Shown here one piece after another: positions 10,254 to 21,769 of a DNA stretch of 25,206 nucleotides. Positions within the stretch are counted from its first letter, which is position 1. Every line of letters begins with the position of its first letter. Made by a program: the position numbers and the translations under genes. This DNA comes from Tritrichomonas foetus (taxonomy: Eukaryota > Parabasalia > Tritrichomonadida > Tritrichomonadidae), in NCBI GenBank assembly GCA_001839685.1, contig MLAK01000035.1, positions 11,209 to 36,414 of the forward strand, read 5' to 3'. The notes under the pieces were generated by a model. That model made no database searches and was not told the DNA's origin. It saw only the letters and a program-made list of their open reading frames with translations.

Positions 10254-10646
10254 ATGTCATCCAAAAAACCAGCTTCAAAACAACCAACAGAAAAGAAGCC
10301 CGCCGTAGAGGGTGAAACAGGTGAAGCCGCCGCAGCCGCCAAAGATAAGAAGCTCCGCCACAAGAAGAGATCGGAAACCTTCTCTTCCTACATTTTCAAA
10401 GTCCTCAAACAAGTTCACCCAGATATNGGTATTTCAAACAANGCCATGATGGTCATGAACTCATTCGTCACCGATATTTTCGAGCGTATTGCCCAAGAAG
10501 GCGCCCGCCTCGTCGACATGAACGACAGAAACACCCTCGGCTCAAGAGAAATTCAAACAGCAGTCCGTCTTGTCTTACCAGGTGATCTGGCGAAGCACGC
10601 CGTCTCAGAAGGTGGCAAAGCTGTCGCCAAATTCAACGCCGAGTAA
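10254..10646 (+). CDS. H2B: Histone H2B
   Basis: A 130-residue core histone that pairs with H2A in the nucleosome. It has a Lys/Pro/Ala-rich N-terminal tail (~1-40) with an AAAAA run. The histone fold follows: [18 protein letters not shown], then [19 protein letters not shown], and the C-terminal [23 protein letters not shown] helix. Two codons are ambiguous (N at 10427 and 10442). The first reads Ile or Met. The second is Lys or Asn, and Lys is expected for the family. Codon use is visibly richer in G and C than in neighbouring genes, typical of strong expression. No H2A partner is present within the window, although trichomonad histone genes are often found as divergent pairs. The stop codon overlaps TAAA. 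Confidence 0.98.
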   Translation: MSSKKPASKQPTEKKPAVEGETGEAAAAAKDKKLRHKKRSETFSSYIFKVLKQVHPDXGISNXAMMVMNSFVTDIFERIAQEGARLVDMNDRNTLGSREIQTAVRLVLPGDLAKHAVSEGGKAVAKFNAE

Positions 10647-11133
10647 ATTATTTGTAATACTCATTCAATTCTATCTTTTTTTTTCTTTTTCTTCTTTCAA
10701 GAATAAGATTATGTTTTCCAGCTGTTGGTGAATATTTTGTTTGCCATGATTTTTCTAACCTTTCTTTTTTAATAACATGATTACATTAAAAAAAAAATGA
10801 TATTTTCAAACCATCAAAAAAAATTTGTAATTCATGATTTTTGGTTTTCATTTGTGGAAAATTGAAAAAATTTTGGTGAAGTGATTTTCACCTTATTATT
10901 GTCCAATTCGAAACAAGTCAAATGCTTAATGTTTCAGTTGATCTCATCATCGCTGCTATGACATTATTTTAGAAAACTTCTGATCACTGTAGGAAATTTG
11001 GCATTAAATGGCTGAATACCTAAAAATCAAACATAAATGGTAAAATTAGGTTATGGAGCAGGGTTTAATCCAATTCATGATATCCCTGAATATATTCTTC
11101 TTATTTCATCAATCTTCTGAATGTGCTACACAA
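10647..11133. other. Convergent intergenic region
   Basis: The 3' flanks of H2B (+) and the glucokinase-like gene (-) meet here. It has T-rich and A-rich runs after H2B but no recognisable histone 3' stem-loop and no gene. Confidence 0.5.
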
Positions 11134-12213
11134 TCAAAAGAGGAACTCTATTGGTGTATAGGATGTTATTTCGATGATATCATCAAGTGAAATTAATTTC
11201 TTATTTCGAAAATCTTCAGTTGAAATCAGGAAAATCCGTTTTATATTAGAAAGAGCCAAAGACATAAACTGTGTTGTATATGTTATCATTCTATAATATA
11301 AAATATAAGCTTTTAAAGCACCTTTATCTCCAGATGCCGCCATTGCTTGAATTTGAGAAAATTTCACATATTCTGTTGAATGATCACCATCATTATGATT
11401 TTCATCCAAATAAATAGAATCTTTTAAATGTGGATTTACAAATGCATACGCTAATTCAAGACCTCTGTAACTAGATACATCATCCCATTCAGGAACAAAT
11501 GCAGACGCATAAATTTTTTGGGAAATAAATTTCACAAATTCTTTTTCAATTTCATTCATATTTTGTGTTTGAATTTGTGAATGAGAAAGTTCAGAAGAAA
11601 TAACACGTTTCTGATGATCAATTTCATCTTCAATAATAAAGGCAACTCCGTTTTTAGAACCAAATGAGAGAACAATAGAAGTGCCATCAAGTGAAATATT
11701 TTCTTTACTTTGCTGATTCCAAGAATCAAGAAAATAGTCTGATAAATTCCCATTTTCATGAATAGATATAATTCCATATGCTGCTGTAACAGTATCATTA
11801 ATAAAAAGTCTTCTGTCCAATGGAAATATTTCGTAAGGCAAATCATTAAATAAAATAACTTGTTCATGCGTTCCTCGTATTAATGTAGATATCATTACAT
11901 GATCATGAGAAATTGAACCAGCCACACTCATAACAGAAAAAAGCACCTGACAATCATTGGCAATAAAAATGTTTTTTACTTTTTCAATTTCGTTGAAAAA
12001 GTCAAATGTTTTATCAAAGTAATGAATGTCAGAGTAAATTTTTATTTCGGGCCTGTTTAATGAACTCACACCCATTATAATTTTTTCTGAATCTACAAAA
12101 ATACCTAAACATACATGTTGACGATCACTTTGACTCCATTTTGATATGTTTTCAAAATCCATGAAAGCTGGAATGTCTTTTTCGTGATAACCAATGGTTG
12201 AAACAGTATACAT
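11134..12213 (-). CDS. Divergent glucokinase-fold protein, possibly inactive
   Basis: A 359-residue protein aligning along its length with bacterial-type glucokinase (ASKHA fold). Family landmarks seen: LFINDTVTAAYGI (136-148), matching the catalytic-Asp segment with Asp140; VISSELSHSQI (204-214), matching the sugar-binding SEGGH segment with Glu208 and His211; and a helical C-terminal region (EYVKFSQIQAMAASGDKGALKAY) typical of the family. The glycine-rich nucleotide sites are changed. The N-terminal D-x-GGTN is absent (GIFVDSEKI instead), the GTGLG site reads SFGSKNG, and the late GG turn reads IFLISTED. Sugar binding could remain while phosphoryl transfer is lost, but this is inference. 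It ends in TGA with no TAAA close by. A putative initiator lies five bases before the ATG. Confidence 0.7.
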   Translation of the reverse strand: MYTVSTIGYHEKDIPAFMDFENISKWSQSDRQHVCLGIFVDSEKIIMGVSSLNRPEIKIYSDIHYFDKTFDFFNEIEKVKNIFIANDCQVLFSVMSVAGSISHDHVMISTLIRGTHEQVILFNDLPYEIFPLDRRLFINDTVTAAYGIISIHENGNLSDYFLDSWNQQSKENISLDGTSIVLSFGSKNGVAFIIEDEIDHQKRVISSELSHSQIQTQNMNEIEKEFVKFISQKIYASAFVPEWDDVSSYRGLELAYAFVNPHLKDSIYLDENHNDGDHSTEYVKFSQIQAMAASGDKGALKAYILYYRMITYTTQFMSLALSNIKRIFLISTEDFRNKKLISLDDIIEITSYTPIEFLF

Positions 12214-12222
12214 AAATTGAAT
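12214..12222 (-). promoter_or_regulatory. Putative initiator of the glucokinase-like gene
   Basis: Minus-strand ATTCAATTT is immediately followed by ATG; the A of TCA is five bases before the start codon, as in H2B and the giant coiled-coil gene. Confidence 0.5.
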
Positions 12223-12589
12223 GATTTTTGAGATTTCCTATTGAAAAAGTTTTCATTTATCTACTTTTTGAATACATAGAATCTCAACTTAGAAGAAATC
12301 ATTTATTTGGACTCATATATATTATTTTTTCATGTTGATTTCGACTAATGCATTTCTGATTAGATAAAATTCAATATTCTATAAAGAAAGATTAACATAA
12401 AATAAACATTAGAGAAAAAAAAAATTCTTCGAACAAAAATTTTAGTTGATATAAACATTGATTCCAAAAATACAATATTAATCTGATAACCAAATTACTA
12501 ATATATAAATTTACATACATTAAAGACATTTCATTTCACACTTCCATATCTTACACCTTAGCTCAACTAGTTAAATCGGGTTTAATTAC
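12223..12589. other. Intergenic region, nothing identified
   Basis: AT-rich spacer between two minus-strand genes, with no gene, RNA or repeat seen. Confidence 0.5.
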
Positions 12590-14106
12590 TTAGAAAACAT
12601 TTTTCTTTGATCGAACTTTTTCAGAAAGTTCTAAGTTTTCAATTCTCATTTTTTGAAGCTTTTTCTCAATTTCCAAATTTCTTTGATGTGATCTTTCAAG
12701 TAAACGACATAAGGTTCTGTTCATTTTTACAGCTTTCCTAAGCTTCACAGAAAGTTCTCGACATTTTTCAAGAAGTTCAGGATCATCGCTTTCAACGTCA
12801 TCCATCATATCAACATCATCGCAAAATTCGTAATTTTGACGAATTAGGCTGCTACTTCCTCTTAAGGATGAATTTGATGAAAGTCGAGAATTTTCTTTAC
12901 GAAGGGCTTTATTCTCTTCAGAAAGGACTTGAATCTGCATTTGAAGAGCTTCTTCAACAGATCCTTGAGAAGTTAAAGATAACTTTCTTTTTAATTTATC
13001 GTTTTCTTTGATTAATTTATCTTCTCTTTGAAGCGAAGAACGTAAGTGTCCCATCATTTCGGAATCAGCCATCATTGATGCAGATTGACTTGTATTTCTT
13101 GAAGGACTATTCAAAAGTTTATCATTTTGGCCTTTAATTTTTACATAACGAATCCTGAGATCGAATTCATTTTGAAGGGACTGAAGTTCTTTTTGTGTCA
13201 GTAATAAAGAATTCTTTAATGTTCGATTCTCATTCGTAAGTTTTTCAATATCAAGTTCTCGCTCCTTTAAAAGTTTATTATCATTTTCTAATTTAGTAAC
13301 TTTTGATTTCAGTCTTAAAACAATTGAAGTTTGTTCACTAATTTGAGTACTCATTTCTTCGCTTTCTTTATTCTTTCGCTCAAGGAATGAATTTAATTTT
13401 CTTGCTTGTGCTCTTGCCTTGTTTTCAGCATCATCTTTTTCAATGATTGCTAATTCAAGCTGTCTCTTTAAGCTTTCGATTTCAAGTTGATGATTTGTTG
13501 AAATTTTAGCAGTTTCTCTTCTTCCTGCTTCAATTTCACGCTCAAGAGACTCAATTTCTTTATGTAGATCAGAATTTTCGTTTTTAAGCGCGCGATTTTC
13601 ATCTTCAAGAACGAAAGTATCGTCATACATATTCGATGAAGCTTTAAGTTGATCATTTTCTGCTTCAAGACGAGAGATGTGTGCTTTTAGTTTCTTTATT
13701 TCTGATGTGGATGAAATATGAGAATTTTGATAAGTTGTTGAATAATCGCGTGATGAATGAAGACGATCATTTTCTGCTTCAAGTCTGGAAATTCGTTCTT
13801 TCAATCTTTGATTTTCAGCATTTAGGTTACTATTGTTATTATTATTATAGTTGTTGTTGTTTCTGTAGTTATTTGATTGTGGGTTTTGTGTGGCAGATCG
13901 AAGCTGCTCGTTTTCATTTTCAAGACGTTGAATACGATCTTGCAGCTTTTTGACATCTACTGGTAATTGATAACTTCCACTTTGGAAAGTGAATGAATTG
14001 TTACTATTATTGTTATTTTCAAGCTCAACACGTAATTGTTCATTTTCTGATTCAAGTCTAGAAATTTGATCTTTGAGATGTCGAATTTCATTTTTTAATG
14101 CATAAA

Positions 14107-14138
<32 letters not shown>

Positions 14139-17100
14139 CCATTATTATTGTTGCTATTATTAGGATTATTATTACTGTTATTGTTGAAGTTCTTATTGTT
14201 GAGTTTGGATTTGAGTTGGTCGTTTTCGAATTCTAATTTGGAAATTTGTTCTTTTAATTGTTTGATCTCCGATTGTGCTTCGTATTGATCATTTTGATTA
14301 TTTTGTTGAGCATTTTTGAGTTGGTTATTTTCAGCACGGAGATTTTCAATTTGGTTCTTCATATCTTTGATCATTGAAGTATTTTGATTTGCTTGAGAAA
14401 CCATGCTGCTCATTTGGAATGAAGTTTCTTTCATATTTTTGATATTTTCAATTTCTTCCTTTTGACGAGCATTCAAAATCTGTAATTCTTCAATCTTTTG
14501 ATTCAATTGTTCAATTCTTGCATTGCTTTGAGAAAGTTTTGAAGTAAGCTCTGTAATCTGTTGAGTATGACCAACTTCATTTTGTGTTTGTTTAAGATTT
14601 GACTTTAATTGTACGTTTGATTTATTCAATTCTTCAATTTCTTTCTTGAGTGATTGAATTTTTGCTTTATTTTGTGTAAGCTTGGTTTTCAATTCAGTGA
14701 TAATGTCATTATTTTGTCTTTGCATTTCATCTTTCACTTTTTGTTCAATTCTTGAACGTTCATTATTGGCTGAATCAATTTGGCTGCTCAATGTCTTAAA
14801 TTGTGTTTCTTTTTCTGCCTGCAGAGCGTTGATTTGATTCTTTAATTCTCTAATTTTACTTGATTCTTCATTTTGTTTTGAATTAATAGCATCTTGCTGT
14901 CTTTGGTTTTCATTTTCCAGTGTTCTAAGTTCAGTCTTTAATTTATGTGATTTGTTCTTATATTTATCAACAAGTTGTTGCAGTTTTTGAGCTTCTTTAA
15001 GTTGAATTGACATTCGGGTCACATTTTCTTTACTTTGCTGAACTTCATTCTTTAATTTATCATTTTCATTTCGAAGAGTTTGTTGAGCAACTTCGAATGA
15101 AGCAACTTCTGAACGAGATTGACTCAAAGCTAATTCTATATTATTATCAAACTGCATTTTTATAGCTTTAGATTCAGCTTCTGCATCTTCAGCGCGATGA
15201 GTTAATTCTAATTTTTCTCTTTTTGTTTCTTCAAGTTCGCGCTTGAGTTTTTCATATTTCTTCGAAATTTTGAGTTGATCTTTCAATTGTTCTTTTGTTT
15301 GTTCCATTAAACTCTTTTGATCAACACTCTTTTTATTTAATGAATCAATATTTGCTTGAAGGTTACGATTTTGTGCTTCAACATTTTCAAGTTTTTCTTG
15401 TAAAACTGATTTGTCACTCTTTAATTGAATTAATTCTTTTTGGATATCATTATTTTCATTTTTCAGAGTCTCGATTGTTTGATCTTTCTTTTGCGTGTCT
15501 TTCTCAAATGCATTGCATTTATCTTTAAGATTTATAATTTCATTATCTTTATTTTGGCATTGTTCGATAAAAGTATTCATTGATTGAATCTTTGAAGTCA
15601 TTTGATCAATTTTAATTTTTATAGAATTATTTGTGGATTGAAGTTTGGAATTTTCACTTTCGGTGTTGTTGTTTTTAATTCTTAATTGTTCATATTCCAA
15701 TTTAAGTCGATCATTTGTACTCTTTTGTTTATCTAATTCGCTCTTTAAATTTTCTATTTGGCGTTCAGCTTGATTTAATTGAATGACATGCTTTTCTAAT
15801 TGTTCATTAATTTGTTTTTGCTGTTGAAGATCGTTTCGTAAAGTTTTAATAGCAGTACTTTGCAATTCACGTTCAGACAGAGCTGTTTGATTTTCATTAT
15901 TGAATTGATTTAGAATATTTTCAAGCTCATTATTATGATTAGCTTTAGTTTGTGCTAAAGTTCTTCTATGCTCTTCAACTTCATTTTCTAATTCTTCGAT
16001 TTCATTTCCGAGTCTTTCAATTTCTTCTTCTTGTTCATAACATTTGCTTTCAAGTTTCTTTTTAGCATCTTTCAATTCTTCATTTTCCTTTTGAAGATTA
16101 ACTTTATCAGTTCGTGTTGAAGTAAGTTGAATATATAATGAGTCTTTCTCTGTAGCACGATCTTTTTCTTGTGCAACAATTTGACTTCGAAGGCATTCAA
16201 TTTCAGTTTTTTGTTTTTCATTGTTCATTTTATATTCATTTAATTGTGTCCTCAGTAAATCATGTTTCATTCTATGTTCTTCAACTTTACTCTTCATTAT
16301 TGATGCGGTTTGTTCGAAACTTTCATCATCAGAAGCTGGTTCTGTTACACTTCGGATTATTTTCTGTAATTTTGTCTTTTCTTTTTCAGTTGATTTCAGT
16401 TGTTTATTCAATTTCTTAATTTGAGCTTGTTTGTCATCAATTTGGGAAGACAAAGCAAGTTTTTCTTGGTGATTTTGTTCATTCTGTTGAGTTAGCTCGT
16501 ATTTATCATTCAATAAAATTTCATTTTCTTGCTGTTGTTTGGAAATTGATTGTTGTAGAATTTGAATTTGACTTTGAAGTTGAGATTCTTGAGCTTGGCT
16601 CATTTCAACTTCGCGTTTAAGATTGTCAATTTCGGTCATTAATGAAATCTTTTGAATTTGTGCGTTAGATTCTTGATCTTGCTTTTGTTTTTCAAATTGC
16701 TGTTTAATTTTGTCAACTGCCTTTGAATGTTCATTTTCAATTGCTTCAATTCGGCTTGTTGCTGCTTCTTTTTGATTTAAGAGTTTCTTTTCAAAATCAG
16801 CCCTTTCTTTAGCAATGTGAGCCATATCTCTTTCTTTTTGTTGATGAAGATTGTTAATTTCTGTGTTTAAATGATCAATTTGTTGTTGCAATCCTTTAAT
16901 TTTCATTGACAAAACACTTTGTTGTGTTGTAGCTTCATTTAATTTTTGTTTAAGTTCAAGATTTTCTTCAAGAATTGATGAAAGCTTTGATTTTGTTGTT
17001 TCTTTAATGTCTTTCGATTCCTCATTTAATTCTGCATTTTGATCAAGAAGATTTTGATTATCTTCAGTTAACTTATTAAGTTGATCTTTCAAAGTTTGAA

Positions 17101-19414
17101 TTTGTCTTTCATAAAGTTGATTTTGTGTTGACAATTGATCTCTTTCGGTTTCAAGCTTTGATTTTTCATGATTGATTTTAATAATTTCGCTCTGAACTCC
17201 TTTCAATTGTTCAGTTTGACCTTCTAAAAGTGTGCAAGCCGAGCTAAGTGATTCAATCTTTGAATGCTGATCTTTAACCATGGCTTCATTTGCATCATTA
17301 CGTCTAATTAATTCTCTATGTTCAGAAGAAAGAGATTCATGTTCTTTTACAAGTACATTATATTTTGTCTTTAATTGACCTAACTGTGTTTGAAGTTCAT
17401 CAATTTGAACCTTTGTTTGATCAAATAATTGTTGATAATCAGTGGTTTTATTCGTGAGATCTCTTTCAATATTCTTTTTATCATTATCAAGCTGTTTATA
17501 AGCCGCTTCATTGGCTTCTAATTTAGTAGTAAGTTCATGAATGGTTCTTTCATTTTCAATACAAGCCTGTTCAAGTTGTTGTGCTTTAATTGATAATTTC
17601 GATAAAGAACTATCATATTCTTTTAGTTTGGTTGCTTGAATTCTCAGAGTATTTTCATCGTTTGTATTTTTAATTTCAAATTCATGAAGTTTTTCTTTAA
17701 GCGCATTGTTTGAATCAACTAAAATTTGTTGCTTATTGGCATTAACACGAGCTGCATCTTCAATATCTTTCTTCAAATCTTTGATGTTATTTTGAAGTGC
17801 TTCAATTTCATTAGTTTTTTGCTTAATATCTATTTGTAATTGTTGATTTTCATTACCAAGTTTTGTTTGTGCTTTTTGTGTAGTTACTTTTTGTTGCTTA
17901 AAGTCTTTAATTTTTTCTTTCTTTGAAACAATAACTTTATTCAACCGGGTAATTTCAGTTTGAAGATCAGATACCTTCTTTTGTTTAGATATATTATCAT
18001 TTTGAATTTCGGACAATTTTGTAGAAATTTCCTTTTCATGTTGATCAGCTTCAGCTACAAATTTATCGTAGTTACTTTGAAGTTGAATAATTTTTTGATT
18101 TAATTGTGAATTATTATCATTCAATGTTTCTTTTTCAGATGACAAAACCAACATTCTTTGATTAATTTTTTCAATTTCATTTGATTTATTTTGAAGTTGT
18201 TCTTTTAATAAATTTACTTTATCAATTTGTTTCTGAACTGATTGAATTTCATTTCCAATAGTTCCAACAGTTCTCTTTAAATCATCTTTTTCTGTTGTTA
18301 GTTCTTGGATTCTTTCCTTAAGTGATTTATTTTCAGAATCAGTATTTCTTAATGTTTTCAATTTCAATTTCATTTCTTTTATTTCTTGTTTCATTTGAAT
18401 GTTTTGTTCAGAAGCTTCTTTATAATCATTTCTGAGATCTTCATTCTCGTTTTGTGATCTGGTTAAGTTTTGGGTAAGTAAAGAGATTTGCTCTTTTGAA
18501 TTTTGAAGTTGCATCTTTAATTGATCGAGTTGGTCTTCATTCATTTCAAGTTGATGGTTTAATCGGTTAGTTTCACTTTCAAAACCTTTAACTTGACCAG
18601 TCAATAAAGTATTTTCTGATTGTGCTTGTTGTAGCCCAGCTTTTAATGAGGCTAGTGTGTCTTGCGCCAAGCGAAGAGAATTTGATAAGTTTTGATTATC
18701 TTGCATAATTTTATTTTGTGTTGTTTGAAGACTTTTAATATCCATTGCCATTAGTTGCATTTGATGATCTTTATCTCTAACAGTTGCTCTTAAAGTATCA
18801 TTTTCATTTTTGGTGACCTGAATTTCAGCATTTCGATTTTGTATTTCTCTGAGCAAGCCATCTATTTTGTTTTGCAGAATATTAACTTGTTCAGCATGTG
18901 CTTCATTTTTCTGGATTTGTAGTTCAGAAATTGTGTTTTTCAATTGAACAATAATTTGTTCTTTAGTATTTTTTTCATTATCTAAGAGGTTCTTTTCTTC
19001 AATGAGCTTTTTATAGTTTTCTGTAGTTGTCACATATGATTCTTTTAGCACTTTAAATTTGCTGGAAACGTTTTTATATTTATCAATCAATTTCTGTTCT
19101 CTTAGATGTGAAGCTTCAAGCTCTTCTGCGAACTTTGCGAGTTGGGATGATCCATTTTGAGATTTTCCTGATAATTCCACGATTTTTTGATGGAGCTTGG
19201 CCAATTCTGCATTTTGTTGACTTTTATCTACTTTTGGAACATTTTGGATTGACTGTCTTGAAGAAATTAAATCTCGCAATTCTTGATTTTCTTTTTTCAA
19301 ATAATTGATTTCGCTCTGATATTTTTTAATAACTTTATTATATTCACCTGCCGAATCATGGGACGAGTCATCACTAAGCCGCGGGTTGTTCGACTCGTGG
19401 CGGGAAGGTTTCAT
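12590..19414 (-). CDS. Giant coiled-coil protein with Asn-rich linkers
   Basis: A 2274-residue protein (about 6.8 kb, no intron). After a Ser/Asp-rich N-terminus (~1-30), almost the whole chain shows heptad patterning rich in Glu, Lys, Gln, Asn and Leu: a near-continuous coiled coil with short breaks. Residues ~1710-1930 form a distinct block. Five copies of a unit of the type EIKxLKxxISRLEAENDQL are separated by Asn-rich linkers, one of them almost pure Asn (~1737-1770). The C-terminus has an acidic patch (FCDDVDMMDDVESDD) and a final basic helix. There is no motor, kinase or membrane segment. Generic similarity to myosin tails, golgins or centrosomal proteins reflects composition only. A structural or scaffold role, such as the trichomonad cytoskeleton, is inference. 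Its putative initiator is five bases before the ATG. Confidence 0.85.
13625..14290 (-). repeat. Repeated zipper-like modules inside the giant coiled-coil gene
   Basis: Five protein-level modules in minus-strand order: KQLKEQISKLEFENDQL, RHLKDQISRLESENEQL, KKLQDRIQRLENENEQL, QRLKERISRLEAENDRL and KKLKAHISRLEAENDQL. They lie roughly at 14275-14205, 14100-14020, 13960-13880, 13830-13740 and 13710-13625. Between them are Asn/Ser-rich linkers of uneven length. A looser relative (QIENLRAENNQL) precedes them. Confidence 0.8.
14107..14187. repeat. ATT trinucleotide repeat (poly-Asn codons)
   Basis: A plus-strand run of ATT, interrupted by ATCC, GCT and GG. It encodes Asn runs on the minus strand inside the giant coiled-coil gene. 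Being triplet-based it can expand or shrink without breaking the frame. Confidence 0.8.
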
Positions 19415-19423
19415 TTTTTGAAT
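19415..19423 (-). promoter_or_regulatory. Putative initiator of the giant coiled-coil gene
   Basis: Minus-strand ATTCAAAAA is followed directly by ATG; the A of TCA is five bases before the start codon. Confidence 0.5.
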
Positions 19424-19803
19424 TTTTTTATTTTTTCAATTCCCACAAAATCCATAAACGGATGAATTGAAATCCTAATTTGTTCTAATGTCATTTTACA
19501 CCACCCACAATTAAATTGAAAAACACTAAACGATTGAAATCTCGCTTTGAAATTGCTTATTCAATTTTGACAAATATGGAATTTTATCTCAGCTGAAACA
19601 ATATTTTGGGAATTTCACAATTATTAGTTCAATTAGTTTAACCTTATAACCGTCCATCACTTACTCGCATCATTTCAGTTTTATCTTGTAACAGCTTTCC
19701 AGAGCGAACATCAAAACGAATGGACTACCCAAAAGCAACAAAACGAATGAAAATAGTAATTTTAATAATAAAAATTCGGTATTTCCCTGCAGAACAATAA
19801 TAT
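19424..19803. other. Intergenic region, nothing identified
   Basis: Spacer between two minus-strand coiled-coil genes, with no gene, RNA or repeat seen. Confidence 0.5.
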
Positions 19804-21180
19804 TTATTTGTAGAATCTTGGAGAGCCTCTCTGTTGCGCCATATTCGACAGAAATTTATTTTGCGCCTCTCTAATACTCGTTTTCGCAATTGCAATATCC
19901 TGTTGAAGCATCGCAATTTCGTGCTGTTTGCTCTGTATTTGGGAGGCCTGGGTGTCTAGCCGGAGCTGTGCCGATTTGAGCTGCTCCTGGGCTTCCCTGA
20001 GCATGATCATCATTTTCTGTTCTCTGTCGCTGCCTACAACCCGAGATGTAGAAAATGTTGTTTCCATCTGTCTTCGCTTCATTCTGAGGGTTTCCAGTTC
20101 TGCGAGCATTGTCTGCTTGGCGTTCTTGAGCTTTTCTGACTTCGACTGTGACTGGACGAGTAGATCTTCAAGACTCTTGACTATCTTTTGTGCAGCCTGA
20201 AGCTTTTCCTGTTGCTGTTGGAGCTCAGAAACGGCTGCAAGCTGTGCATCGTCTTGAAATGCGTAAGCAGCTTTTCTTTCGGCTGCTTGTTTTCGTAAAT
20301 CTGATTCGATTCGGATTAATTCTTCGTTTGCTTCCTGGCTTTGGAGGCTCATTTGGGCTCGTAATTGCGTGATTTCATCCTGATATTTTTGCTCGGTCGA
20401 TGTGAGCGAGTTTTGGAGTTTTTCTGTTGATTCACGAATTTCTTTCAAGCGTTTGGCAGCTTCGATTCCGTCTGATGTTGCGTTTCTGAGGCTCATCTGG
20501 AGTTCACTTAATTGCGATGTTTTAACAGAAATATCCGATTCGAGTGACGCATTTCGTCTTTCTGTCTTTTTGATTTCATCTGTCAATTGCTTTAAACGGT
20601 CGCCACTACTCATCTGACGAATTGATTTCGAAACAGATACGTATTTATTTTCCATTGACCGAAGTACCTGCGATCTCATAGTATGTAGTGCCTTTTCCTG
20701 GGATTTTCGAATAACTAATTTATCTGCGACTGATTCTTGAGTTTTGCGAAGCCTTGACTGGTGGAAGCGAGATGTCCACTTAGAAAACGAACGAGAAACA
20801 ATTAACCTGTCTAAGGTGAATGTTGCAAGATTAGCGAATTGTGCTAAAAAGCGATGTCTGATGCGTCGTAATTCTGAATTGGCATTTCTGTTCGATTGCT
20901 CTTTAATTCCGCGAATGTCATCGGCGTCAAGAGATGGCTCGGCTAATGCTAAATGCTTATTTTTCCAAATATAAAACATTTTTTGCTTAAGGAATCTGTT
21001 GAGGAGCGACTGGCAGCATAGATCTTCTGTGTCTGGCATCAAAACGGACTCGACGCAAACTTCGATATCTGACGAAGATGAGGATGATGGACTCCGAGGG
21101 TCAATTCGATATTGCTGAAGTGTGGGTGAATTATTTAGCGGGATTGAACGAAGAGGGTTGGGAGTCGTTTGGCGAGACAT
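19804..21180 (-). CDS. Coiled-coil protein with two Sfi1-like motifs
   Basis: A 458-residue protein. It has a Ser/Pro-rich N-terminus (~1-40), then a basic helical part (~55-190) and a long coiled coil (~190-450), ending in a short basic tail. The helical part contains two segments like the centrin-binding Sfi1 repeat (A-x7-LL-x3-F-x2-W-K/R). One has Ala119, Ile127-Val128, Phe132 and Trp135. The other has Cys56, Leu64, Phe69, Trp72 and Lys73. Two copies are few for Sfi1 proteins, so a centrin partner is only a hypothesis. I do not recognise the family otherwise. Its codons are GC-richer than those of the giant coiled-coil gene downstream. The stop codon overlaps TAAA. Confidence 0.8.
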   Translation of the reverse strand: MSRQTTPNPLRSIPLNNSPTLQQYRIDPRSPSSSSSSDIEVCVESVLMPDTEDLCCQSLLNRFLKQKMFYIWKNKHLALAEPSLDADDIRGIKEQSNRNANSELRRIRHRFLAQFANLATFTLDRLIVSRSFSKWTSRFHQSRLRKTQESVADKLVIRKSQEKALHTMRSQVLRSMENKYVSVSKSIRQMSSGDRLKQLTDEIKKTERRNASLESDISVKTSQLSELQMSLRNATSDGIEAAKRLKEIRESTEKLQNSLTSTEQKYQDEITQLRAQMSLQSQEANEELIRIESDLRKQAAERKAAYAFQDDAQLAAVSELQQQQEKLQAAQKIVKSLEDLLVQSQSKSEKLKNAKQTMLAELETLRMKRRQMETTFSTSRVVGSDREQKMMIMLREAQEQLKSAQLRLDTQASQIQSKQHEIAMLQQDIAIAKTSIREAQNKFLSNMAQQRGSPRFYK

Positions 21181-21189
21181 TTTGATTTC

Positions 21190-21201
21190 AATTTTTTGAC
21201 C
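21190..21201 (-). promoter_or_regulatory. Putative initiator of the 458-residue coiled-coil gene
   Basis: Minus-strand GGTCAAAAAATT; the A of TCA is 17 bases before the ATG. A second TCA lies only three bases before the ATG. Confidence 0.4.
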
Positions 21202-21440
21202 GTTTAATATTACAAATTCAAAAAAATCCTAAAAATCAGAGAAATCAAAAATTCAAAACAGATTTTAACTGTTTGAAAAACAAATATTTCCTTTTACTCT
21301 CTCTGATATAGAGTACCAGATTATAGTGCTGAGAGACTCGTTAAATGGTCATTATTCCAAAATCCATTCATATAATCCTTTTTCGATTGAATGATTTTAT
21401 TGAATAAAATGAAGGAATAGAAATAGTATAAATAGAAACA

Positions 21441-21720
21441 AAAAGGAACAGAAAGAAATCAAAATGAAATGAAATAAACCAAAATGAATAGAAAGAAACC
21501 AAAATGAAATGAAATAAACCAAAATGAATAGAAAGAAACCAAAATGAATAGAAAGAAACCAAAATGAATAGAAAGAAACCAAAATGAATAGAAAGAAACC
21601 AAAATGAATAGAAAGAAACCAAAATGAAATGAAATAAATCAAAATGAATAGAAAGAAACCAAAATGAATAGAAAGAAATCAAAATGAAATGAAATAAATC
21701 AAAATGAATAGAAAGAAAGT
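21441..21720. repeat. Two-unit 20-bp minisatellite
   Basis: Fourteen 20-bp units in strict register. Unit A is AAAATGAATAGAAAGAAACC and unit B is AAAATGAAATGAAATAAACC; the last two bases vary (CC or TC). Plus-strand order is A'-B-A-B-A-A-A-A-A-B-A-A-B-A. More decayed units can be traced a little further left. It lies between the end of the Raptor gene and the start of the 458-residue gene. Long minus-strand frames through it are by-products of the repeat. Confidence 0.95.
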
Positions 21721-21769
21721 AACACTCTTTTCATATTTTAAATAAAAAACTCAAAAAAATGTTTTATGC